A stretch of 64,000 bases of DNA from Rhizobium sp. 11515TR (GTDB lineage: Bacteria; Pseudomonadota; Alphaproteobacteria; Rhizobiales; Rhizobiaceae), in NCBI RefSeq assembly GCF_002277895.1, contig NZ_CP022998.1, forward strand, positions 1,159,501 through 1,223,500, written 5' to 3'. Made by a program: the position numbers and the translations under genes. This document shows, piece by piece, positions 1 to 9,301 of this stretch. The stretch's first letter is position 1; each line of letters opens with the position of its first letter. The notes under the pieces were generated by a model that was not told the origin of the DNA, searched no databases, and was given only the letters and a program-made list of their open reading frames with translations.

Positions 1-1655
1 TTCGCGTCTTTCGCACGGAAACGGCCAGGCTCGGCGTGACGGATGGTCCTGACGCCGCCGGCAAGCAGGGCAACAATGAAGCCAACCGCGCCAACCGCAA
101 GGCTTTCCAGGCTGAGATCGATGCGATCGTCCAGACCGACAAGGCGGAGCTTGCGAAGGCGGAGACCGAGATCGCAACCTTCCACAGCACTGTACTCTGG
201 ATGGTCCTCTCCATCATGATCGCCGGTATCGTGGCGGGCGTCGGCCTGGGAGCCTATATCGGCACCGTCCATCTGAGCCGCCCGATCCGCAAGGTGACTG
301 ATGCGATAAAGAATGTCGCCAACGGCCAGTTCGATATCGAGGTGCCGTTTGCCGGCCGTGGCGACGAAATCGGCGAGATGGCCGCGGCCGTCGACATCTT
401 CAAGGAAAATGGCAATGCCGTGCGCCGCATGAATGCCGAGGAAACGGCCCTGCGCGCAAAAAGCGACGAGCTTCAGTCGAGCATGTCTCTCGTGGTCTCG
501 GCCGCGGCGGCCGGCGATTTCAGCCAGCGCATCGAGAAGGACTACGGTGACGTCAATCTCAACCGCTTCGCGCGCAACGTCAACGAGCTCCTGATCAGCG
601 TCGACACAGGAATCGGCGAGGTCCGCCGCGTTATCGCGAGCCTGGCTGACGGAGATCTGACCCAGGCGATGAAGGGCGAATTCCAGGGCGCCTTTGCCGA
701 ACTGCAGCAGAACGTCAATACGACGCTTGCGACGCTGAAGAGCACCATGAGCGAAGTGCGCGAGACCACTGGTTCGATCAACTCCAACACCAACGAGCTT
801 CGCCACGCCAGCGACGACCTCTCCAAGCGCACCGAACAGCAGGCGGCCGCCCTGGAAGAGACCTCGGCGGCGCTCGATCAGATCACCTCCGTCGTGCAGA
901 ATTCCACGGAGCGGGCGCGCGAGGCCAGTGTCATGGTCAGCGAAGCCAAGGACGATGCGGCACGCTCCGGCACGGTCGTTCGCAATGCCATCGATGCCAT
1001 GGGGCGCATCGAGCAGGCCTCGGGCGAGATCAGCCAGATCATCGGTGTGATCGACGATATCGCCTTCCAGACCAATCTCCTGGCATTGAATGCGGGCGTC
1101 GAGGCCGCGCGCGCCGGCGAGGCAGGCAAGGGCTTCGCGGTGGTTGCCCAGGAAGTACGCGAGCTTGCCCAGCGCTCCGCGACAGCTGCCAAGGATATCA
1201 AGGCCTTGATCGGCAAGTCAGGTGGCGAGGTGCAAATCGGCGTCAAGCTCGTGCAGGCGACCGGCGAGGCGCTGTCGTCCATCGAAGCGCGCGTCCTCAA
1301 GATCAACGACCATATCCACTCGATCGCAACGGCGGCGCGCGAGCAGGCAACTGGCCTGTCCGAGGTCAACAACGCCGTGAACCAGATGGACGAAGTTACA
1401 CAGCGCAACGCCGCCATGGTCGAGGAAACCTCGGCCGCGACCCACCGATTGGCGGCTGAGGCAGATGGCCTTGTCCACCTCGTTTCGCGCTTCAAGGTCG
1501 ACGCAGCCAACGTTTCCGCTCCCGTTCCAGCGCGCGCCGAGACGCATCGTCCGGCCGCTTCGCCGGCCCGGCGCATGATCGACAGGGTCGCGACTGCATT
1601 TGGCGGAGGAGCGCTTGCTCCAGCTGCCGCGGCGCAGGGCTGGGAAGAGTTCTGA
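1..1655 (+). CDS. Methyl-accepting chemotaxis protein, 5' end cut off by the window
   Basis: Chemoreceptor that signals to CheA/CheW. The reading frame (first full codon at base 3) is open to the left edge, so the N-terminal sensor part is missing; the GTG at 36 is only the first start-like codon seen. Visible in order: the second membrane helix (about bases 190-275), a HAMP domain with the P-R-K motif, a second HAMP-like linker, and a long MCP signalling coiled coil. The hairpin tip contains DDIAFQTNLLALNAGVEAAR, the conserved CheA/CheW contact region, with GVEAAR where AVEAAR is more common. The protein ends in GWEEF, resembling the C-terminal pentapeptide (NWETF type) that tethers CheR and CheB, which suggests that it undergoes adaptation methylation. 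The ligand cannot be inferred. Confidence 0.95.
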   Translation, partial: RVFRTETARLGVTDGPDAAGKQGNNEANRANRKAFQAEIDAIVQTDKAELAKAETEIATFHSTVLWMVLSIMIAGIVAGVGLGAYIGTVHLSRPIRKVTDAIKNVANGQFDIEVPFAGRGDEIGEMAAAVDIFKENGNAVRRMNAEETALRAKSDELQSSMSLVVSAAAAGDFSQRIEKDYGDVNLNRFARNVNELLISVDTGIGEVRRVIASLADGDLTQAMKGEFQGAFAELQQNVNTTLATLKSTMSEVRETTGSINSNTNELRHASDDLSKRTEQQAAALEETSAALDQITSVVQNSTERAREASVMVSEAKDDAARSGTVVRNAIDAMGRIEQASGEISQIIGVIDDIAFQTNLLALNAGVEAARAGEAGKGFAVVAQEVRELAQRSATAAKDIKALIGKSGGEVQIGVKLVQATGEALSSIEARVLKINDHIHSIATAAREQATGLSEVNNAVNQMDEVTQRNAAMVEETSAATHRLAAEADGLVHLVSRFKVDAANVSAPVPARAETHRPAASPARRMIDRVATAFGGGALAPAAAAQGWEEF

Positions 1656-1829
1656 TCCTGCCGATCTGATCTCACCAATATGAGGCTGGCTGCGGCGCTT
1701 GTGCATCGTTGCCGGCCTTCGTCTTGTGCCAAAATCCGCAGCCGATTGGAAAAGAGCCCACAATCGCCTATTATCGAGTTTCGATCAGGTCGCATCAGAT
1801 CGCTTTTTAAGCGAAGCGGGACAATTGAA

Positions 1830-3350
1830 ATGGACAGTGGGCAGGACAAGGGGGCCGTAAAGGACGGCAAGGTCGAGAAAAGCCGCCTGTCCCAGCTTTG
1901 CCGTCCCACAGGCATTTTCGGCGGCCTCTCCGGCAAGCTTCTCATTCTCACCGTCGTTTTCATTTCGTTGGCGGAAGTGCTGATCTTCGTGCCGTCGGTC
2001 GCCAATATGCGGCTGCGGTGGCTGGAGGATCGGCTGAACACCGCCGCTGCCGCTGCCATCGTCATCGACGGCCTGCAGCCGGCCGAGTTGCCGCGTGCTC
2101 TGCAAAAGGAGACGCTGATGGCGACGGGCACGCGGGCCATCGTCCTCCGCAAGGATGGCACGTCGCGCCTGCTGGCAACGGCCGAGATGCCGGCCTCCGT
2201 CGATGAAAAATACGATCTCAGCGACGTGTCGCAGCTCACCGCCATCAAGGATGCGCTCGATACGCTGCTGTTTGGCGGCAATCGCATCATCCGCGTGTTC
2301 GGTCCCGTCGGCGGCGATGCCAACACCGGTATCGAGGTGGTGCTGAAGGATACACGGCTGCGCAATGCGATGCTTGCCTATTCGACCAGCGTCTTCTTCG
2401 TCTCCATCCTCATCTCGCTGTTCACCGCAACGCTGATCTTCTTTGCGATCAACCGCATGATGATTCGTCCCATCCGCCGACTGACCGACAGCATGCAAGC
2501 CTATTCCGATGATCCGGAGGATCCCGGCCGCGTTCTCGTTCCCGACAAGGGCGGCGATGAGCTTGCTGTTGCCGGGCGCCATTTGGCCTCGATGCAATCG
2601 CAGCTGCAGAAGACGCTGAAGCAGCAGAAAAATCTCGCCGCCCTCGGCCTCGCTGTGTCGAAGATCAACCATGACATGCGCAATATCCTCTCGGCCGCGC
2701 AGCTGATGTCGGACCGTCTGGTCGATGTCGATGACCCGATGGTCAAGCGCTTCGCCCCGAAGCTGCTGCGCACCATCGATCGCGCCGTCGGCTATACGAC
2801 CGAAGTTCTTTCCTTTGGCCAGACCTCCGAATCGGCGCCGCGCCGGCGCAAGATTCGCATATTCGAGCTTGTCGAGGAGGTCCGCGATATTCTGGCGATC
2901 GATCCGGATAGCGGCATCGAGTTCATCGAACAGCTCAGCCCGGACCTGGAGGTCGATGCCGACAGCGAGCAGCTGTTCCGCGTCATTCATAATCTCTGCC
3001 GCAACGCCCATCAGGCGCTGATCGCTTTCGGCGAGGCGGAGCCTGACAGCGTCAGGAGGATTACGGTTTCGGCGCATCGGATCGGCAGCGTCGTCAGCAT
3101 CACCGTCGACGATAGCGGGCCGGGCATGCCGCAAAAGGCGCGGGAGAACCTGTTTACGGCCTTCCGCGGTTCCGCCCGCTCCGGCGGCACGGGTCTTGGC
3201 CTGGCGATCGCCCGTGAGCTCGTCCTCGCCCATGGCGGCACGATCGCGCTCGTCGAAAAACCCGCAGCCGGCACGCAGTTCCGCATCGAAATTCCCGACC
3301 GCCCGGTATCCCTCGATGATTACCGCAGCAGAAGCCTCCAAGAAAATTGA
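1830..3350 (+). CDS. Orphan membrane sensor histidine kinase
   Basis: Predicted 506-residue two-component sensor kinase. Two membrane helices (about residues 34-55 and 186-210) flank a periplasmic sensor region of about 130 residues. They are followed by HAMP, a dimerisation/phosphoacceptor helix with the H-box SKINHDMRNILSA, and a HATPase domain with N-box NLCRNAHQAL, G1 VDDSGPGMP and G2 [11 protein letters not shown] chose the ATG at 1830; the frame stays open upstream to 1680, but those residues look non-coding and the membrane helix is correctly placed from 1830. No response regulator is next to it, so the partner is unknown. It starts 175 bp after the chemoreceptor gene and is probably transcribed separately. 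Confidence 0.9.
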   Translation: MDSGQDKGAVKDGKVEKSRLSQLCRPTGIFGGLSGKLLILTVVFISLAEVLIFVPSVANMRLRWLEDRLNTAAAAAIVIDGLQPAELPRALQKETLMATGTRAIVLRKDGTSRLLATAEMPASVDEKYDLSDVSQLTAIKDALDTLLFGGNRIIRVFGPVGGDANTGIEVVLKDTRLRNAMLAYSTSVFFVSILISLFTATLIFFAINRMMIRPIRRLTDSMQAYSDDPEDPGRVLVPDKGGDELAVAGRHLASMQSQLQKTLKQQKNLAALGLAVSKINHDMRNILSAAQLMSDRLVDVDDPMVKRFAPKLLRTIDRAVGYTTEVLSFGQTSESAPRRRKIRIFELVEEVRDILAIDPDSGIEFIEQLSPDLEVDADSEQLFRVIHNLCRNAHQALIAFGEAEPDSVRRITVSAHRIGSVVSITVDDSGPGMPQKARENLFTAFRGSARSGGTGLGLAIARELVLAHGGTIALVEKPAAGTQFRIEIPDRPVSLDDYRSRSLQEN

Positions 3351-3475
3351 TTGTTTTCAGCTGCTTGGCATCAATATGCGCGAAAATCGCGATCTTTTTC
3401 AGAAATCCACTTGCATTCCCTCAAGGGAGGCTTTAGAGAACCGCCCACGCCAACGGTTTCTTCCGTTTCGGCCAC

Positions 3476-3552
3476 GCACCCGTAGCTCAGCTGGATAGAG
3501 CACCAGACTACGAATCTGGGGGTCAGGAGTTCGAATCTCTTCGGGTGCGCCA
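3476..3552 (+). tRNA. tRNA-Arg (anticodon ACG)
   Basis: A full cloverleaf can be drawn. The acceptor stem is GCACCCG/CGGGTGC, the D-arm is GCTC...GAGC, and the anticodon stem CCAGA/TCTGG closes the loop CTACGAA with anticodon ACG. There is a variable loop, a T-arm with TTCGAAT, discriminator G and an encoded CCA at 3550-3552. ACG is the wobble-modified (inosine) Arg anticodon used for CGN codons. Confidence 0.97.
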
Positions 3553-3654
3553 TTTTCTCTTCGATCCAATCTACTAAAAAATAGGCGACTTGGTCGTTTC
3601 AGGCTGGTAGCGACGTGAGGCCCGCTGTTTGGCGAACCCCTCTTGCGAAGATAA

Positions 3655-4500
3655 TTAGGCTGCGGCCGTCTCGTGAGGCGATACACAGTGCATAGTCAAA
3701 TGTTTGGTGATTCTCTCCACGAACAATCGGCGAACCGTTGCAGGAAAGATTTGATCACGTCCATCGGTGATTTCACCCCAGGCATCAGGAAATGAAAAGT
3801 CATCCATTACGCGAAGTAGAGACTCGCCTGTGTCGCGCCATGGGTTTCCGTGCAGTGCCTCGCACAGCCCTTCAACGATTGTAGCTCGGACAAATCCCGC
3901 GTTCCCATCTGCAGTTTCAGTGATGCACTGAAGAGCTGTGATTAGCGTTTCACGCCCATATTGTCGCAGGCAACGGTTCAGCGCTCCGACTGCTTGTGTC
4001 TGTCCCACTTTCATCTTTGCCAGGATGAGATTCCGTCGAGAGATTTCCACCCCTGCTGCGGCGCATACCTCTGCCAGCTCTTGTGCTTCTTTGTGCCCCG
4101 CAGCGAGGCGAGCATGAAAGAGTTGCTGCGGTGTGGTCTTAGTGATGTTTCCGTTCACCGCAGCATAGGCGGCTGCCTGTTGCGCACGGTCGGCTAGAAC
4201 AACCTGACAAGGGACTTTTTCGATACCTCGAAGTATTGCTGCGGTTGTGCGATGCTGGCCATCTACTATCGCATAAAGACCGCCTTCCACGGGAGCGACA
4301 ATCACAGGCGCAAACTTCGACCAATCGAAATGTTCGGCGATGTATTGGATGTTGGCGCGGCCTCGTCGCCCAATCTCTCTCTGGTAAGTGTCGTCTACGA
4401 CGAACTCTTCAATTGGTATCCAAAGTAGTTGGGGTACGGGGCCAGGTGAAAACAGGGACTGGGGTGCACTGACTTGAGTTGAATCGAGTTTTAGAAACAT
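3655..4500 (-). CDS. ParB/DGQHR-type domain protein of unknown role
   Basis: A 281-residue protein with an N-terminal ParB-like fold. The block VDGQHRTTAA at about residues 79-88 matches the DGQHR/ParB-Srx family signature, and the preceding WIPIEEF...YQRE segment is the usual lead-in. The C-terminal half is helical and unrecognised. The gene has a strong ribosome site (GGAGGAG) just upstream of the ATG at 4500. It stands alone between tRNA-Arg and an efflux operon, and its base and codon use looks less G+C-biased than its neighbours, which fits acquisition by transfer. DGQHR proteins often occur in mobile or defence-related loci, but nothing else here supports such a role, and the substrate is unknown. 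Confidence 0.7.
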   Translation of the reverse strand: MFLKLDSTQVSAPQSLFSPGPVPQLLWIPIEEFVVDDTYQREIGRRGRANIQYIAEHFDWSKFAPVIVAPVEGGLYAIVDGQHRTTAAILRGIEKVPCQVVLADRAQQAAAYAAVNGNITKTTPQQLFHARLAAGHKEAQELAEVCAAAGVEISRRNLILAKMKVGQTQAVGALNRCLRQYGRETLITALQCITETADGNAGFVRATIVEGLCEALHGNPWRDTGESLLRVMDDFSFPDAWGEITDGRDQIFPATVRRLFVERITKHLTMHCVSPHETAAA

Positions 4501-4755
4501 CTGTCGTTCTCCTCCAGCGCAGAATTGCGCACCTTAGCTTGGAGAGCCATCTTAATGAGGGGATGACGATCCGGTCCGTGCGCTAGTCAATCCACCATTG
4601 GCGACCATATCCTGCACCACAATTTCTCCTGTTAGTTGTCTTTGGGTGCGTCTGTTGCCTGCTCCATCAGGTGACAAATAACGAAAGCGGGAATCGATAA
4701 GTCGATCAGGAAGTTTCCGGGGTCCCGCCGAGTCTCGGAAGGCGTCGTGACTAAG

Positions 4756-6312
4756 TTAGCTTGACCGCGGTGTTGCCTCCCGATGATCCGTCTTCAGCGG
4801 CAATTCCGGCAGGAACAACAGCACGATCAGCGCCAGGGCTACAATCGCTGTGCCGGTTGCAAAGGTCATGGCGATCGCGTGACGATAGAGTGCTATTGCT
4901 GCGACATGAGCCTCGGGGAAGGCCGTGGCGAGCTGCTTCATGCCGGCTTCGGTCAATGAGGAACCATGCATCCCGTCGAGGACGCCGCCGGCATTCTGAA
5001 CGCGATAGGCGAGAATGGCCCCCGAGCCGGTGACGCCGATGAGGCCGCCGAGCGAGCGAAAGAAGGCGAGCGTCGCCGTACCCACACCACGATGGGCTAG
5101 GGGTAGGGCATTCTGCACTGCGATCGTCATGGTGGGCATGACGAGGCCAAGACCGAGGCCGAGCGCAAAGACCGTCGGCTCGATAATCCAGAAGCCATGG
5201 CTAGTGGCGGCTGCCCAGGCGAGCGTCGCGAAGGCAGCCGTTGCTAGGCTGAGACCGCAGAGCTGCGCCGGCTTGTAGCGCCCGAAGCGATGCAGCAGCA
5301 CGCGCCCGTTGACCATGGAGGAGATGACCACGCCGATCATCAGCGGGCCGGTGAGCAGGCCGGAATGCGAGGCGCTGACCCCCATGACCATCTGAAAGAA
5401 CAGCGGAAAGAAGAGGCTTGCTCCTAGCATGCCCATGAAGGTCACAGCGAGCACGATGCAGGCGACGACGAACAGCCGGTTGCGGAAGAGATCGGGCGGC
5501 AGCACCGGCTCCGGTTCGCGCCGGATATGCAGGATAAAAAAGACGAAGAGAAGGAACGCGAGGACGGAAAGCCCGAAAATCTCGGGTGAGTTCCAGGCCC
5601 ATTCGTTGCCGCCGAGGGCCAGCACCAGCAGGAAGCTGGTCGTGCAGCTGGTCAGCAGAGCCGCGCCGAGATAGTCGATGCGGCGGCTGCGCGCCTGATG
5701 CGGCCGCTTGAGTGCACGGCCGATCATGACGAGGGCGACGGCGCCGATCGGCAGGTTGACGTAGAAGATCCAGTGCCATGACAGGAGATCGGTGATGACG
5801 CCACCGGCAATCGGGCCGATGACGCTGCAGATGGCGAAGACGGCCGCGATCGAACCCTGGTTGCGCCCACGTCTCGCCGGCGGCACGATATCGCCGATGA
5901 TGATCTGCGCCAGCGGCAGCAATCCGCCTGCGCCGATCCCCTGGATCGCTCGGAAGATGATGAGCTGCATCAGCGTCTGCGCCATGCCGCTCAGCACCGA
6001 GCCGAGAAGGAAGATGAGGATCGCCGCATAGATCATCGGCTTGCGGCCATATTGGTCGCTGAGCTTGCCATAGAGCGGCATGGTGCTGGTCGAGGCGAGT
6101 ACATAGGCGCTGACCACCCAGGAGAGGTGCGTCAGGCCTCCAAGATCGCTGACGATGCGTGGCAGCGCCGTTGCGACGATACTCTGGTCTATGGCGCCGA
6201 GGCCGAGAACGATCATCAGGCCTAGGATGACGGCGCGGATCTCGCGGCGATCGGGCGGGCCGCCTGCCGTCGGAGCGGATGGTGGGACAGCATTCGGACG
6301 AGCCGTATTCAT
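4756..6312 (-). CDS. DHA2-family (EmrB/QacA-type) MFS drug efflux transporter
   Basis: A 518-residue inner-membrane proton-driven exporter with about 14 hydrophobic segments. Family marks include LDQSIV-like motif D1 (GAIDQSIVATALPRI), the loop 2-3 motif YGKLSDQYGRKP, and motif C in helix 5 (CSVIGPIAGGVI). The length is typical for DHA2 members. The ATG overlaps the stop of the upstream marR-like gene by 4 bases (ATGA), so the two genes form an operon with translational coupling and the pump is probably controlled by the MarR protein. The substrate is unknown; multidrug or organic-acid export is an inference from the family. Confidence 0.9.
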   Translation of the reverse strand: MNTARPNAVPPSAPTAGGPPDRREIRAVILGLMIVLGLGAIDQSIVATALPRIVSDLGGLTHLSWVVSAYVLASTSTMPLYGKLSDQYGRKPMIYAAILIFLLGSVLSGMAQTLMQLIIFRAIQGIGAGGLLPLAQIIIGDIVPPARRGRNQGSIAAVFAICSVIGPIAGGVITDLLSWHWIFYVNLPIGAVALVMIGRALKRPHQARSRRIDYLGAALLTSCTTSFLLVLALGGNEWAWNSPEIFGLSVLAFLLFVFFILHIRREPEPVLPPDLFRNRLFVVACIVLAVTFMGMLGASLFFPLFFQMVMGVSASHSGLLTGPLMIGVVISSMVNGRVLLHRFGRYKPAQLCGLSLATAAFATLAWAAATSHGFWIIEPTVFALGLGLGLVMPTMTIAVQNALPLAHRGVGTATLAFFRSLGGLIGVTGSGAILAYRVQNAGGVLDGMHGSSLTEAGMKQLATAFPEAHVAAIALYRHAIAMTFATGTAIVALALIVLLFLPELPLKTDHREATPRSS

Positions 6313-6758
6313 TGTCCGATCTCCATGAGCGGTTCGATTGCGACGCGAATGGCATCGCGTTGCTGCGGCGACAATTTGGCGAGTTCGGAGGCGAGCCAGT
6401 CGGTTCTGCGCCGTTTCAGGCTTCGGATGATTTCCTCACCTTTCTTGGTCGCCACCAGACCATTGCGGCGGCGGTCGCTCGGGTCCGGTTCCGAACGGGC
6501 AATGAGGCCATCCCGCTCCATCGCCTTCACATGGCCTGAAATCGTCGGTCCGCGCAGTCTCTCCAATCGCGCTAGTTCGGCAACGCCGATGCCCGGCTGT
6601 TGAATGATGGCGACGAGTAACAAGGCGTGCAGCGGCGACAGCCCGGCCTCGTCGCTCTCGCGCCGCAATTGTCGATGCAGGCGATGAAGGGCAGGACGCA
6701 ATGCCTCTGCCAGCGCATAGGCTTCCTCGACCCCGTCATGACGGTCGGCTTTGCTCAT
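6309..6758 (-). CDS. MarR-family transcriptional regulator
   Basis: A winged-helix repressor of about 149 residues. The wHTH is seen as LSPLHALLLVAIIQQPGIGV, AELARLERLRGPTISGHVKAME (recognition helix) and the wing RSEPDPSDRRRNGLVAT, where the DRR motif is diagnostic of MarR proteins. I prefer the ATG at 6758, which has AGG seven bases upstream; the ATG at 6770 has no visible ribosome site. It is first in an operon with the MFS pump. A perfect palindrome lies just upstream and is the likely autoregulatory operator. Confidence 0.9.
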   Translation of the reverse strand: MSKADRHDGVEEAYALAEALRPALHRLHRQLRRESDEAGLSPLHALLLVAIIQQPGIGVAELARLERLRGPTISGHVKAMERDGLIARSEPDPSDRRRNGLVATKKGEEIIRSLKRRRTDWLASELAKLSPQQRDAIRVAIEPLMEIGQ

Positions 6759-6780
6759 CGATAGCCTCATTCGTACATAG

Positions 6781-6801
6781 ATAGATAGGCTTCCTATCTA
6801 T
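6781..6801. promoter_or_regulatory. Perfect palindrome, likely MarR operator
   Basis: ATAGATAGG-CTT-CCTATCTAT: two perfect 9-base arms around a 3-base centre, 23 bases upstream of the preferred marR start. The size and place fit a MarR dimer site, and the AT-rich arm could also hold the -10 element. That the adjacent MarR protein binds here is an inference. Confidence 0.6.
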
Positions 6802-6907
6802 ATCCCTATCGCGAGGCTTGTACTTGCGCAAGCGATAATATTGTGAAAGATTTTCAATCATTGCGCGTTGTTCATCAGTATTACGACTCGATAGGAGGAG
6901 AAGAGCT

Positions 6908-7381
6908 GTGAAACGATTTCTGACAACCGTAACAGTGACTGCCCTGAGTGCCTTGCTTGCGGTTACGTCTTTCGACCCGGTGGCCGCTGCACCGATCCAG
7001 CCGCTGATCCAGCCGGCAATCCAGCAGACGGGTGATCAGCCCGCTGGCCTGACTGAAGTTCAATATCGCCACCACAACAGGCACTATCGCGGGCGGCATC
7101 GCCCTCATTATCGTCCGCACTACCGTCCGGATCATCGCCCGGGTTATTGGCATGGCCATCGCGGCTATCGCTATTACCGTCCAGGCTACCGGCGGCATGA
7201 TGGCTGGTGGTATCCGATGGCCGCCTTCACCGCCGGCGCAATCATCGGCGGCGCGGTTGCCCATCCACCGCGCGGCAGTGCGCATGTTCGCTGGTGTGCA
7301 AGCCGCTACAAGACTTATCGTGTGTCGGACAATACCTATCAGCCGACCAACGGTCCGCGCCGTCAGTGCGTCAGCCCGTAA
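6908..7381 (+). CDS. BA14K family secreted protein
   Basis: A 157-residue protein starting at GTG with a strong ribosome site (AGGAGGAG). An N-terminal signal peptide (cleavage after about VAA at residue 27) is followed by a His/Tyr/Arg/Pro-rich middle, a short hydrophobic Gly/Ala segment ([15 protein letters not shown]), and a C-terminal module with [16 protein letters not shown] and RRQC. That module is the BA14K domain first described from a Brucella immunoreactive antigen and common in Rhizobiales. It probably acts at the cell envelope; the biochemical role is unknown. It is followed directly by a good terminator, so it is monocistronic. Confidence 0.88.
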   Translation: MKRFLTTVTVTALSALLAVTSFDPVAAAPIQPLIQPAIQQTGDQPAGLTEVQYRHHNRHYRGRHRPHYRPHYRPDHRPGYWHGHRGYRYYRPGYRRHDGWWYPMAAFTAGAIIGGAVAHPPRGSAHVRWCASRYKTYRVSDNTYQPTNGPRRQCVSP

Positions 7382-7394
7382 TGTGAAGCAGATC

Positions 7395-7431
7395 GAAATC
7401 CCTCTTCGTTTCGCGAAGGGGGATTTCTTTT
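7395..7431 (+). terminator. Rho-independent terminator of the BA14K gene
   Basis: The inverted repeat GAAATCCC...CTTCG / CGAAG...GGGATTTC is followed by a short T run, 14 bases after the BA14K stop codon. Confidence 0.8.
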
Positions 7432-7456
7432 CAGACCGTCGCGGGAAGGGATGTCT

Positions 7457-8377
7457 TCAACCGGTCAACTGTTCGGAGACGTCCCACAGCCGCCGCCAGA
7501 CCGCCTGATCACGGGCATGAGCGGCAATCTTGGCACGCACCGGCGGACCTTTGAGCTCATAGAAACCGTTCGGGCCATACATGGTGCCGCCTTCCGCGGA
7601 CGGTGCTGTGGCGGCAAAAAGCGTCGGCAAGGCGCCAGCCGCTGCCGATTGCGATGTAAACGGTCCCAGCAGTTTTGTCAGGAGTTCAAGACTGCCCGGC
7701 CTGTCGCGGCCCATGCGGGGACCGGTGGTTTGCAGGCCGGTGACGGCATAGCCGGGATGGGCGGCAATGCTTTTAAGCTTCCAGCCTTCGGCGCGTGCGA
7801 TGCGATCGAGTTCCAGGCTGAAGAGCAGCGTTGCCAGCTTCGATTGGCAATAGGCGGGCCAGGGACGATAGCGCTTGCGCCACTGCAGGTCGTCGAAATT
7901 GATCCGGCCGCTGCGATGCGCCAGGCTGCTTACCGTGACCACTCGCGGATTTTCGGTCGCAGAAACCTTTGGCAGCAGCCGCATCGTCCAGGCGAAATGG
8001 CCGATATAATTGGCGCCCATCTGCATCTCGAAACCATCTTCGGTCTCGTGCCGGTCCGGGATGGCCATGACGCCGGCATTGTTGATGAGCAGGTCGATAT
8101 GCGGCAGCCTATCGGCGATGCGGGTTGCCGTGCGCGCGACGGAATCGAGGCTGGCAAGATCGAGCGCTTCGAATGTCACGTCTGCGCCCGGTGTTGCTGC
8201 ACGGATCCTGGCGAGTGCCTCATTGGCCCTGGCCTCGTTGCGCGATGCGATGACGACCTTGGCGCCGGCCCCTGCCAGAGCCTTCGCTGCCTCGTAGCCG
8301 ATACCGCTGTTGGCGCCGGTGATGACTGCAATACGGCCCGTCTGTGGCGGAATATCTTTCACTGTCCAGTCTGGCAT
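7457..8377 (-). CDS. Short-chain dehydrogenase/reductase (retinol-dehydrogenase-like)
   Basis: A 306-residue NAD(P)-dependent oxidoreductase. The Rossmann motif TGANSGIG is near residue 20, NNAG near 100, catalytic Ser in VTVSSLAH, and the YxxxK pair as YCQSK. The longer C-terminus and overall pattern resemble the WWOX/retinol dehydrogenase branch of SDRs. The ATG at 8377 has AGGAG 7 bases upstream. It converges on the BA14K gene and diverges from the methyltransferase gene. The substrate is unknown. Confidence 0.88.
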   Translation of the reverse strand: MPDWTVKDIPPQTGRIAVITGANSGIGYEAAKALAGAGAKVVIASRNEARANEALARIRAATPGADVTFEALDLASLDSVARTATRIADRLPHIDLLINNAGVMAIPDRHETEDGFEMQMGANYIGHFAWTMRLLPKVSATENPRVVTVSSLAHRSGRINFDDLQWRKRYRPWPAYCQSKLATLLFSLELDRIARAEGWKLKSIAAHPGYAVTGLQTTGPRMGRDRPGSLELLTKLLGPFTSQSAAAGALPTLFAATAPSAEGGTMYGPNGFYELKGPPVRAKIAAHARDQAVWRRLWDVSEQLTG

Positions 8378-8594
8378 TGCGGTGCTCCTGTGGAGAGATT
8401 TTGGCGTCGCCCATTGTATCTGGTGATTTCTACACTAAATGCAAGTTTGCAATAAATGAAAATATGTAAGTGCAAAATATGCGATGATGCTTGCATATCA
8501 ATGACTTTCGACGGTCTAGCGGCGCTGTATGCCTTCGAATTGCCACGCTGTTCGGCCCTCATCAAATCATGTGACCGACGATTGGATTTGCGGA

Positions 8595-9242
8595 ATGACG
8601 ACCAAGACCTCATGCGCTGATTTCGTGCAGTTCTTCCGCTCCTGGGTGAGCAATCCCATGCGCGTTGCCGCGGTGGCGCCCTCCGGTGAGAGGCTGGCAA
8701 GGCTGATGACCCAGGAGATCGAGCCGTTCGATGGTCCGATCCTCGAGCTCGGTCCGGGCACCGGCGTATTCACCCGAGCGCTGCTTGCGCGTGGTATCCC
8801 CGAAAGCGCGTTGACGCTCGTCGAGTTCGGCGAGGAGTTCGCCGTCCGCTTGCGCTTGCGCTTCCCCGAAGCGCGGGTGGTGCATATGGATGCGGCCAAG
8901 CTCGGTCAATGCGATCTCTTCGATGATACGCCTTTCGGTGCCGTGATCAGCGGCCTGCCATTGCTGTCCATGCCGCCTTCCAAGGTGACGGCCATCGTCG
9001 GCGGTGCCTTCGAAACGATGAAGCCGGGAGGCGCTTTCTATCAGTTCACCTACGGTCCGCGCTGTCCGGTGCAGAAACCGATCCTTGAAAGCCTCGGGCT
9101 CACCGCCAAGCGCATCGGTGGGACGGTGCGCAACATTCCGCCGGCCGGCGTCTACAGGATATCGCGGCAAAATCCTCTGGAGCTCTCGATCATCGGCTCC
9201 AAATATCGTAGCACCGGGGAGAACGCCGGAATCAGCGCCTAG
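8595..9242 (+). CDS. SAM-dependent methyltransferase, PmtA (phospholipid N-methyltransferase)-like
   Basis: A 215-residue class I methyltransferase. The SAM-binding motif I is ILELGPGTGVFTRALL, followed by acidic motif II (LTLVEFGEEFAVRL) and HMDAAKL. The N-terminal FVQFFRSWVSNPMRVAAVAPS block is the pattern of the rhizobial PmtA family, which methylates phosphatidylethanolamine towards phosphatidylcholine at the membrane. Whether this copy is the phosphatidylcholine enzyme or a paralogue cannot be told. I chose the ATG at 8595; an in-frame ATG at 8529 would add 22 residues with no family resemblance. A tetR gene follows 59 bases downstream. Confidence 0.8.
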   Translation: MTTKTSCADFVQFFRSWVSNPMRVAAVAPSGERLARLMTQEIEPFDGPILELGPGTGVFTRALLARGIPESALTLVEFGEEFAVRLRLRFPEARVVHMDAAKLGQCDLFDDTPFGAVISGLPLLSMPPSKVTAIVGGAFETMKPGGAFYQFTYGPRCPVQKPILESLGLTAKRIGGTVRNIPPAGVYRISRQNPLELSIIGSKYRSTGENAGISA

Positions 9243-9301
9243 GTGCCGGAAGCCGGCAAGGCCGATTTGGGGCGGCCCGAAGCGAGTGCCGGGGGTAGCG
9301 G

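Noticed and set aside
878..2365. Long minus-strand ORF (495 codons) across the chemoreceptor and kinase genes
   Set aside because: Ser/Arg-rich low-complexity translation, runs antisense through two genes with clear domains. It is a shadow of high-G+C coding sequence.
1785..3341. Minus-strand ORF of 518 codons opposite the histidine kinase
   Set aside because: Antisense shadow; no ribosome site or domain, composition typical of reversed coding sequence.
4632..4650. TCTTTGGGTGCG, similar to the tRNA-Arg 3' end, as a possible attachment site
   Set aside because: Only about 10 of 12 bases match and no integrase is present; chance is as likely.
8440..8451. TGCAAGTTTGCA palindrome between the SDR and methyltransferase genes
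   Set aside because: Arms of only five bases in an AT-rich gap; no regulator next to it that clearly belongs.
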